From contig JAUHVN010000106.1 of NCBI GenBank assembly GCA_030425055.1, positions 1 to 8,557 of the forward strand: a DNA stretch of 8,557 nt. Reading direction: 5' to 3'. Both the position numbers and the translations under genes were made by a program. Positions 1 to 6,452 of the stretch are shown piece after piece; the first letter of the stretch is position 1, and every line of letters starts with the position of its first letter. Source of the DNA: Actinomycetes bacterium (lineage in GTDB: Bacteria; Actinomycetota; Actinomycetes; Actinomycetales; Microbacteriaceae). The notes below the pieces were generated by a model. It searched no databases. It had not been told where the DNA came from and saw only the letters and a program-made list of their open reading frames with translations.

Positions 1-18
1 ACCGTCCGGTCGGCGAGG

Positions 19-1473
19 TCAGGCATCCGTCCCGCGGATCCCCGACGTCGACTCGATGACGGGCTTCATCTTGCGGTCGAGCGCCTCGAAGAACATCGAC
101 AGCGGGAACTCGTCGTCGAGCACGGCGTCGGTGTAGCCCTTCGGCGGACCCGCGAGGATGTCGTCGTCGAGGCCGCGCGCCCACGCCGAGGCCGGGTGGG
201 GCGTGAGCGTCGTGCGCACGAGGTCGTACGCGGCGAGCCAGTGCGCCGTCTTCGGGCGATCGATCGAGCGCCAGTACAGCTCGTCGATCGCGTCGCCCAG
301 GGCGACGACGGCGGCCGGCACCTCGTCCCAGTCGAACGCGAGGGCGGTGTCGGTCCAGTGCAGCACGCCGCGCTGGTGCAGCCACGCGAACAGCAGCTGC
401 CCGCCGAGGCCGTCGTAGTTGCGCACGCGGGACCCGGTGATCGCGAAGCGGAAGAGGCGGTCGAAGATCACCGCGTACTGCACGAGCACGGCGTGCTCGA
501 GCGTCTCCGCTTCCACCGCGTCGAGCTCGTCACCCTCCTCGACCCGCGCGCGCAGACGCTTCGTGATCGCGACGCACTCGCGGAACGCCGTGAGGTCGCA
601 CCGCAGCTCTTCGAGCGAGTACAGGAAGTACGGCATCCGCTGCTTGATCATGAACGGATCGAATGGAAGGTCGCCGCGCATGTGCGTGCGGTCGTGGATG
701 ATGTCCCACATCACGAACGTCTTCTCGGCGAGCGCCTGGTCGTCGAGCATCCGCGCGGCGTCGTCGGGCAGGTCGAGCTTGGTGATGTCGGCTGCGGCGC
801 GCACGACACGGCGGTAGCGGGCGGCCTCGCGGTCCTGGAAGATCGCACCCCACGTGAAGGCGGGGATCTCGCGCATCGCGACCGTCTCGGGGAACAGCAC
901 GGCGCTGTTGGTGTCGTAGCCGGGCGTGAAGTCGATCAGCCGCAGCGAGACGAACAGCTTGTTGCCGTAGTCGCCCGCCTCGAGCTGGGCGATGAACTCG
1001 GGCCAGATGACCTCGACGAGAAGCGCCTCGACGTGCCGGTTCTGCGACCCGTTCTGCGTGTACATCGGGAACACGACGAGGTGACGGATGCCGTCGACAC
1101 GGTGCCGCTGCGGCTGGAAGGCCACGAGCGAGTCGAGGAAGTCGGGCTCGGCGAAGTCCGAGGCGACCCAGCGCTCGAAGTCGGCGACGGATGCCTGCAG
1201 GTAGGCGTCGTCGTGGGGGAACAGCGGACGCAGCGCCTCGATCGACGCGGTGATGGTGGCGACGTGCTCGCGGGCGGCCGCGTGGTGCGCGGCATCCGGG
1301 ATCGAGCCGTCCTTGATCTGCATCGACTGGAGCGCAGTAGCGGCGGCCTTGAGGTCGAGCCAGGCGGCGGTGCGCTCCACGTCCTCGACTCGGTTGTCGA
1401 GTAGCCCCGAAGGGGCGTATCGAGACACCGGCTCTCCGATGATGGACTGTGCGTTGTGCGCGGTCAGGGACAT
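19..1473 (-). CDS. DUF6421 family protein, possible gluzincin-like metalloprotein
   Basis: The 484-residue product resembles the actinobacterial DUF6421 family, whose function is unknown; I recognise it by overall sequence, notably the stretch FPMYTQNGSQNRHVEALLVE (residues 135-154). It has no signal peptide or membrane segment, so it is probably cytosolic. Residues 257-268 contain H260-D-R-T-H264, and 24 residues later comes E288-E289-L-R-C-D293. This recalls zinc peptidases that use HExxH plus a downstream Glu, and EELRCD resembles the EExRAE/D motif of dipeptidyl-peptidase III. However, the catalytic Glu is replaced by Asp261, and the M49 motif HExxGH has one more residue between its histidines. 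Metal binding is therefore inference. The start is supported by GGAGG (minus strand, 1479-1483) five bases before ATG. Residues 15-29 are encoded by a dispersed-type inverted repeat. The gene is divergent from the Lrp-type regulator, which probably controls it. Confidence 0.8.
   Translation of the reverse strand: MSLTAHNAQSIIGEPVSRYAPSGLLDNRVEDVERTAAWLDLKAAATALQSMQIKDGSIPDAAHHAAAREHVATITASIEALRPLFPHDDAYLQASVADFERWVASDFAEPDFLDSLVAFQPQRHRVDGIRHLVVFPMYTQNGSQNRHVEALLVEVIWPEFIAQLEAGDYGNKLFVSLRLIDFTPGYDTNSAVLFPETVAMREIPAFTWGAIFQDREAARYRRVVRAAADITKLDLPDDAARMLDDQALAEKTFVMWDIIHDRTHMRGDLPFDPFMIKQRMPYFLYSLEELRCDLTAFRECVAITKRLRARVEEGDELDAVEAETLEHAVLVQYAVIFDRLFRFAITGSRVRNYDGLGGQLLFAWLHQRGVLHWTDTALAFDWDEVPAAVVALGDAIDELYWRSIDRPKTAHWLAAYDLVRTTLTPHPASAWARGLDDDILAGPPKGYTDAVLDDEFPLSMFFEALDRKMKPVIESTSGIRGTDA
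1391..1430. repeat. Dispersed-type inverted repeat inside a coding region
   Basis: An imperfect palindrome with nested arms: CGGT 1391-1394 pairs with ACCG 1427-1430, TCGA 1397-1400 with TCGA 1420-1423, and GCCCC 1404-1408 with GGGGC 1412-1416 around a GAA loop. On the minus strand it includes TCTCGATACGCCCC followed by GGGGCTACTCGAC. From memory this resembles a short intergenic repeat common in Microbacterium and relatives; I could not check this. Here it lies in frame within the DUF6421 gene and encodes about residues 15-29 (core SRYAPSGLLDN). In mRNA it would form a stem-loop some 40-80 bases after the start codon. Confidence 0.65.
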
Positions 1474-1478
1474 GGGAA

Positions 1479-1483
1479 CCTCC
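1479..1483 (-). promoter_or_regulatory. Ribosome binding site of the DUF6421 gene
   Basis: GGAGG read on the minus strand lies five bases before the ATG at 1473. It fixes the start upstream of the embedded repeat, so the repeat is translated. The divergent regulator gene, by contrast, has no such site. Confidence 0.7.
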
Positions 1484-1507
1484 GATCGGAAGTGGACGGG
1501 AAAGTTT

Positions 1508-1521
1508 CCTGCGGACGCAGG
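1508..1521. promoter_or_regulatory. Palindromic candidate operator in the DUF6421/Lrp divergent region
   Basis: CCTGCG (1508-1513) and CGCAGG (1516-1521) form a perfect 6-2-6 inverted repeat. It overlaps an adjacent short palindrome, GGAAA-G-TTTCC (1499-1509). The site covers the position of the -35 element of the regulator promoter and lies 35 bases from the DUF6421 start. This fits an autoregulated Lrp/AsnC-type operator acting on both genes, but the assignment to this regulator is inference. Confidence 0.4.
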
Positions 1522-1537
1522 TCTTCACCGGTATTCT
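1510..1537 (+). promoter_or_regulatory. Leaderless-type promoter of the Lrp/AsnC gene
   Basis: TATTCT at 1532-1537 fits the -10 pattern TAnnnT and is followed by only seven bases before the ATG at 1545. Transcription would start at or next to the start codon. There is no Shine-Dalgarno sequence in front of the gene, which agrees with leaderless translation, common in actinobacteria. A clear -35 is missing; the weak TGCGGA at 1510-1515 (16-base spacer) lies inside the palindrome. Confidence 0.45.
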
Positions 1538-1544
1538 TCCACGT

Positions 1545-1991
1545 ATGGAGGATGCTGTCGACACGCAGATCGTGCGCGAGGTCTCGCTGAACGCCCGCGC
1601 GACCCTCGCCGAGCTCTCCGAGGCGGTGGGGCTGTCGGTCTCGGCCGTGCAGGCGCGGCTGCGCCGGCTCGAAACGCGCGGCGTCATCACCGGGTACCGC
1701 GCGTCGATCGACCCCGAGGCCGTCGGCAAGCCGCTGTCGGCCTTCATCGAGATCACGCCGCTCGACCCCGCGCAGCCCGACATCGCGCCCGAGCAGCTGC
1801 AGCACCTCGACGCGATCGAGGCGTGCCACTCGATCGCGGGCGAGGCGAGCTACATGCTGTTCGTGCGGGTAGCGACCCCGCGCGACCTCGAGGCGCTTAT
1901 CCGCGACATCCGCTCCGCGGCATCCGTCAACACCCGCACGACCGTCGTGCTGCAGACGTTCTACGAGAACCGCCCGCTGCTGCCCGCGTGA
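1545..1991 (+). CDS. Lrp/AsnC family transcriptional regulator
   Basis: The 148-residue length is typical of the family. An N-terminal winged helix-turn-helix (about residues 15-55, with LAELSEAVGLSVSAVQARLR as helix-turn-helix at 21-40) is followed by the Arg-rich wing leading into GYRASIDPEAVG. The C-terminal half is a RAM ligand-binding domain (about 63-142), including the ligand-loop-like segment GEASYMLFVRV (99-109). Such proteins bind palindromic DNA as oligomers and respond to amino acids. I chose the ATG at 1545, not the in-frame ATG at 1449, because the -10 element lies just before it, family homology begins there, and the longer start would run into the divergent gene. It is divergent from the DUF6421 gene and convergent with the dehydrogenase gene. 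Likely targets are itself, the DUF6421 gene and perhaps the aminotransferase and dehydrogenase genes; the effector is unknown. Confidence 0.9.
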   Translation: MEDAVDTQIVREVSLNARATLAELSEAVGLSVSAVQARLRRLETRGVITGYRASIDPEAVGKPLSAFIEITPLDPAQPDIAPEQLQHLDAIEACHSIAGEASYMLFVRVATPRDLEALIRDIRSAASVNTRTTVVLQTFYENRPLLPA

Positions 1992-1993
1992 CC

Positions 1994-2065
1994 CTTCGTC
2001 TCGCCGGCTTCGCCGGCTCGCTCAGGGACCAGATCGGGTCGCTGAGCGAGCGCAGCGAGACGAAG
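1994..2065. repeat. 72-bp imperfect palindrome between convergent genes, probable bidirectional terminator
   Basis: Outer arms CTTCGTCTCGC (1994-2004) and GCGAGACGAAG (2055-2065) are perfect complements over 11 bp. Inner arms GCTCGCTCAG (2016-2025) and CTGAGCGAGC (2042-2051) are perfect over 10 bp, and GACC (2027-2030) can pair with GGTC (2037-2040). The left side carries an extra small hairpin, CCGGC-TTC-GCCGG (2004-2016). The element starts two bases after the regulator stop and ends four bases before the dehydrogenase stop, filling the convergent gap. No T-tract is present. It is well placed to end transcription from both sides. From memory the right half, with GAGCGAGCGCAGCGAGACGA, resembles another dispersed Microbacteriaceae repeat. 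Confidence 0.6.
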
Positions 2066-2069
2066 CGCG

Positions 2070-3602
<1,533 letters not shown>

Positions 3603-3608
3603 GTTCGT

Positions 3609-3615
3609 CTCCTCC
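3609..3615 (-). promoter_or_regulatory. Ribosome binding site of the dehydrogenase gene
   Basis: GGAGGAG on the minus strand, six bases before the ATG at 3602. It is much stronger than the site of the upstream aminotransferase gene, so the dehydrogenase may be translated more efficiently than its partner. Confidence 0.7.
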
Positions 3616-3662
3616 GTCGGAGCCGGTCGTGGGGCCCCGTACCAGTGTGCGCCGATTCACGG

Positions 3663-3677
3663 CGGGGTGACACCCCG
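3663..3677. terminator. Short hairpin between aminotransferase and dehydrogenase genes
   Basis: CGGGGT (3663-3668) and ACCCCG (3672-3677) form a perfect 6-3-6 inverted repeat 23 bases after the aminotransferase stop. A second small inverted repeat, CGCCG-ATTCA-CGGCG, lies just beside it on the dehydrogenase side. No T-tract follows, so it may be a weak terminator, a processing or stabilising hairpin, or an operator for a separate dehydrogenase promoter. The 97-base gap is long enough to hold such a promoter, but I see no convincing -10/-35 pair. Confidence 0.3.
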
Positions 3678-3699
3678 GCCGTGAGACGACCTGTCCGGA

Positions 3700-5016
3700 T
3701 CAGCGCGCCGCCTCGACCAGGCTGATCGCCTCGTCGTAGACCGCGACGGCCTGCGCCACCTCGTCGGCGGTGACCACGCACGGCGGCACGACGTGCACGC
3801 GGTTCTCGGCCGTGAACGGCATCACGCCGCGCGCGACGATCTCGGCCTTGAGCCGCCCGAGGTCGGCCGCCGGCAGCGGCTCGCGCGTCGCGCGGTCGGC
3901 GACGAACTCCATCGCCCAGAACACGCCTTCGCCGCGCACTTCGCCGATGAGCGGATGCCGCTCCTGCAGCTCGCGCAGCGCGGGGCCGATCACGTCCTCG
4001 CCGATGCGCCACGCGTGGTCGACGATGCCCTCCGACTCCATCGCGTCGATCGAGGCGACGATCGTCGCGGCGGCGAGCGGATGCCCTGAGTACGTGAGGC
4101 CGCCGGGGAACACGCGCTCGTCGAACGTCGCGGCGATCTCGTCCGAGATCAGCACGCCGCCGATGGGCACGTAGCCCGAGTTCACGCCCTTCGCGAAGAC
4201 GATGAGGTCGGGCACGACGTCGTAGCCCTGGAAGGCGAACCACCGACCGGTCCGGCCGAAGCCCGCCATCACCTCGTCGAGGATGAGCACGATGCCGTAC
4301 CGGTCGCACAGCGCACGGACGCCCGCGAGGTAGCCGGGCGGGGGCAGCAGGATGCCGGCGGTGCCGGGCACCGATTCGAGCAGCACCGCCGCGATCGTGT
4401 CGGCGCCCTCCGACTGGATCACCCGTTCGAGGTGGTGCAGGGCGCGCTCCGACTCCTCCTCGGGCGTTGTCGCCCAGAACTCGGAGCGGTAGAGGTACGG
4501 GCCGAAGAAGTGCACGTGGCCGCGCGCGTAGCGGTTGGGCAGGCGCCGCCAGTCGCCGGTCGCGACGATCGCGCCGCCGGTGTTGCCGTGGTAGGAGCGG
4601 TACGTCGACAGCACGGTGTCGCGGCCCGTGTGCAGCCGGGCCATTCGGATGGCGTTCTCGTTGGCGTCGGCGCCGCCGTTGGTGAAGAACACCTTCGAGA
4701 AGCCCGCCGGCGCCTTCGAGATGATGCGCGCCGCGGCTTCGCCGCGCTGCAGGTTCGCTGTCGCGGGTCCGATGGTCGCGAGCTGGTCGGCCTGCTCGTG
4801 GATCGCGGCGACGACGGCCGGATGCTGGTGGCCGATGTTCACGTTGACGAGCTGGCTCGAGAAGTCCAGCATCCGGTTGCCGGCGTGATCCCACACGGTC
4901 GCGCCCGATCCGCCCGCGACGACGGGCAGGTCGAGCCCGCCCTGGGCGAGCCAGGAGTGGAACACGTGGGCGCGGTCGAGCTGCTTCGCGCGCGCGTCGA
5001 GGTCGTGATCGGTCAT
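3700..5016 (-). CDS. Class III aminotransferase, omega-amino acid:pyruvate type
   Basis: A PLP-dependent enzyme expected to move the amino group of an omega- or beta-amino acid to a keto acid, producing a semialdehyde for the adjacent dehydrogenase. The 438-residue product shows the full class III set: FTNGGADANENA (111-122), SYHG (141-144), LILDEV with PLP-binding Asp247, the Schiff-base lysine Lys276 in FAKG, and TYSGHP (308-313). Motifs HSWLAQGG and SSQLVNVNIGHQHP recall taurine- and beta-alanine:pyruvate aminotransferases, so the substrate is open: beta-alanine, 3-aminoisobutyrate, GABA or taurine. I prefer the ATG at 5016 over the in-frame start at 5082, because the extension (MQTDRRRTPP...) is not family-like and would lie over the promoter region. 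The ribosome site is weak (GGGAAAG, eight bases upstream). The gene is divergent from the TetR cassette, with two palindromes in the gap. Confidence 0.88.
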   Translation of the reverse strand: MTDHDLDARAKQLDRAHVFHSWLAQGGLDLPVVAGGSGATVWDHAGNRMLDFSSQLVNVNIGHQHPAVVAAIHEQADQLATIGPATANLQRGEAAARIISKAPAGFSKVFFTNGGADANENAIRMARLHTGRDTVLSTYRSYHGNTGGAIVATGDWRRLPNRYARGHVHFFGPYLYRSEFWATTPEEESERALHHLERVIQSEGADTIAAVLLESVPGTAGILLPPPGYLAGVRALCDRYGIVLILDEVMAGFGRTGRWFAFQGYDVVPDLIVFAKGVNSGYVPIGGVLISDEIAATFDERVFPGGLTYSGHPLAAATIVASIDAMESEGIVDHAWRIGEDVIGPALRELQERHPLIGEVRGEGVFWAMEFVADRATREPLPAADLGRLKAEIVARGVMPFTAENRVHVVPPCVVTADEVAQAVAVYDEAISLVEAAR

Positions 5017-5053
5017 GCCGCGATCTTTCCCGATCGGGATGCGGGGCGCCAGG

Positions 5054-5069
5054 GGAGGCGTCCGCCTCC
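5054..5069. promoter_or_regulatory. Palindromic candidate operator upstream of the aminotransferase gene
   Basis: GGAGGCG (5054-5060) and CGCCTCC (5063-5069) form a perfect 7-2-7 inverted repeat 38 bases before the aminotransferase start. Read on the minus strand its centre is GCGGACGC, the same eight bases found at the centre of the palindrome at 1508-1521 near the Lrp-type gene. It may be an operator for that regulator, or a hairpin in the aminotransferase leader. Confidence 0.35.
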
Positions 5070-5076
5070 TGTCGGT

Positions 5077-5106
5077 TTGCAAGGCTGATCAATTGATCAG
5101 TAGGCT
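5077..5106 (+). promoter_or_regulatory. Leaderless-type promoter of the TetR-ABC operon
   Basis: TTGCAA (5077-5082) as -35 and TAGGCT (5101-5106) as -10 are 18 bases apart. The GTG start at 5114 follows the -10 by seven bases, the same distance as for the Lrp/AsnC gene, and no Shine-Dalgarno sequence is present. The mRNA is therefore probably leaderless. Confidence 0.5.
5085..5100. promoter_or_regulatory. Probable TetR operator, perfect 16-bp palindrome
   Basis: CTGATCAATTGATCAG is identical to its reverse complement. It is AT-rich in a roughly 70% GC region and fills most of the spacer between the -35 and -10 elements of the TetR promoter. This is a classical position for self-repression by a TetR dimer. 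It also lies 69 bases upstream of the divergent aminotransferase start and could affect that gene as well. Confidence 0.7.
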
Positions 5107-5113
5107 CACCCAC

Positions 5114-5725
5114 GTGACCGAGGACGAGCGCAACGCGCGGGCCCGCATCGTCGCGGCTGCACTCGTCCTCTTCGCCGAGCGCGGCCCGGACGCCGTCTCG
5201 CTGCGCGACGTCGCAGCGGCGGCCGACGTCTCCCAGCCGCTCATCTCGCACCACTTCGGCTCGCGGGAGGGGCTGCGCGCGGCGGTCGACGACCACGTCA
5301 CCGCCGCCTTCGATCATCTCCTCGACATGAGCACCGAAGAGCTCGCGGCGCCCTCGGGCGGCACGGCATCCGGGTTCGTCGAGGCCCTGCTCGCAGGCCT
5401 GCCTCCCGGCTCGGCCGTCCCCGCCTACCTACGGCGGATGCTGCTGTCGGGCGAGCCCGCCGGTCGCGCGCTGTTCCGCCGCTGGTACGACGTGAGCCTC
5501 GACCTGCTGCAGCGGCTCGAGGCCGCGGGAGTCGCCCGTACGACGGCTGATCCCGCGATGCGCGCCGCGTTCCTGCTCGCCAACGACCTCGCGGTCATCC
5601 TGCTCCGCGACCCGCTCGCCGACGTCCTCGGCGACGACCCCCTGTCCGCTGACGGCCTGCATCGGTGGGCCGACGACGCCATGGACGCCTACACGCGAGG
5701 CGTCTTCCGAGAGGAATCCGAATGA
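5114..5725 (+). CDS. TetR/AcrR family transcriptional regulator
   Basis: A 203-residue, one-domain-plus-ligand-domain repressor of usual family length. The N-terminal helix-turn-helix spans about residues 8-54, with VSLRDVAAAADVSQPLISHH (28-47) and FGSREGL giving the typical TetR signature. The rest (about 60-200) is a variable helical ligand-binding and dimerisation domain whose ligand cannot be read from sequence. I chose GTG at 5114 because the -10 TAGGCT ends seven bases earlier. The in-frame ATG at 5015 would place the promoter and operator inside the coding region and overlap the divergent start. The stop overlaps the next gene's ATG (ATGA), so the regulator and ABC exporter genes are translated together. 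The likely role is to repress its own operon until a substrate or stress signal binds; an effect on the aminotransferase gene is possible. Confidence 0.88.
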   Translation: MTEDERNARARIVAAALVLFAERGPDAVSLRDVAAAADVSQPLISHHFGSREGLRAAVDDHVTAAFDHLLDMSTEELAAPSGGTASGFVEALLAGLPPGSAVPAYLRRMLLSGEPAGRALFRRWYDVSLDLLQRLEAAGVARTTADPAMRAAFLLANDLAVILLRDPLADVLGDDPLSADGLHRWADDAMDAYTRGVFREESE

Positions 5726-6447
5726 CCACGACCGTCACGATCGACCGCGGTGTCCGCACGCAGGGGCTCACGCGGGTCTTCGGCTCGGGAGACGCCGCCG
5801 TCCACGCGCTGAAGGGAGTCGACCTCGACATCGCATCGGGCGAGCTCGTCGTGATCCTGGGGCCCTCGGGGTCGGGCAAGACGACGCTGTGCAACATCCT
5901 GGGCGGAATCGACCGGGCGACCTCGGGTTCCGTGCTCGTCGCAGGCGAGGACATCTCGGATCGCGACCCCGGCAAGCTCAGCGACTTCCGCCGCGACCAC
6001 GTGGGCTTCATCTTCCAGTTCTTCAACCTCATCCCGACCCTGACCGCGCGCGAGAACGTCGAGGTCATCATCGAGATGACAGGCCGCGGCGACAAGGGCC
6101 GTGTGCCCGAGCTGCTGGAAGCGGTGGGCCTCGGCGACCGCATGGACAACTTCCCCGCCCAGCTCTCGGGCGGGCAGCAGCAGCGCGTCGCGGTCGCGCG
6201 GGCGCTGGCCACCGACCCCGACATCCTCTTCGCGGACGAGCCCACCGGCGCCCTCGACCTGCCGACCGGGCGTCAGATCCTCGGCCTGCTGCAGGATCTG
6301 CACCAACAGGGGCGCACGGTCATCATCGTCACCCACAACGTCTCGGTCGCCCAGATCGCCGACCGGGTGGTGACGGTCGTGGACGGGCAGGTCGAGTCCT
6401 CGGAGGTCAACGAGAACCCCGCGGCTGCCGCCGACGTCACCTGGTGA
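5722..6447 (+). CDS. ABC transporter ATP-binding protein, MacB/LolD type
   Basis: The 241-residue ATPase powers the permease encoded next. All nucleotide-binding motifs are intact: Walker A GPSGSGKTT (47-55), Q-loop Gln99 in FQFFNLIPTLTARENV, signature LSGGQQQR (148-155), Walker B ILFADEP with Glu173 (168-174), D-loop ALD (177-179) and switch His205 in VTHN. The Q-loop neighbourhood and LFADEPTGALD are typical of the MacB/LolD/FtsE branch, which pairs with FtsX-type permeases and exports lipids, peptides or drugs or drives envelope remodelling. The ATG at 5722 overlaps the TetR stop (ATGA) and is preceded by GAGAGG at a proper distance, so it is preferred to the in-frame ATG at 5665. It has a short acidic/Ala-rich C-terminal tail (about 225-241). 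The stop at 6445-6447 overlaps a GTG of the permease frame. Confidence 0.92.
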   Translation: MTTTVTIDRGVRTQGLTRVFGSGDAAVHALKGVDLDIASGELVVILGPSGSGKTTLCNILGGIDRATSGSVLVAGEDISDRDPGKLSDFRRDHVGFIFQFFNLIPTLTARENVEVIIEMTGRGDKGRVPELLEAVGLGDRMDNFPAQLSGGQQQRVAVARALATDPDILFADEPTGALDLPTGRQILGLLQDLHQQGRTVIIVTHNVSVAQIADRVVTVVDGQVESSEVNENPAAAADVTW

Positions 6448-6452
6448 GTGCG

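Noticed and set aside
1..18. Possible remnant of another gene left of the DUF6421 stop
   Set aside because: Only 18 bases are available, with no start, stop or motif that can be assigned.
196..1404. Open frame of 402 codons on the plus strand opposite the DUF6421 gene
   Set aside because: Val/Arg/Glu/Asp-rich repetitive translation without motifs or a ribosome site; the minus-strand frame is family-like.
1449..1544. Upstream ATG extension of the Lrp/AsnC protein
   Set aside because: It overlaps the divergent DUF6421 gene and contains the presumed promoter; the extra residues do not resemble the family.
5015..5113. Upstream ATG extension of the TetR protein
   Set aside because: It would put the promoter and the 16-bp operator inside the gene and overlap the divergent aminotransferase start. 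The GTG at 5114 fits both homology and promoter spacing.
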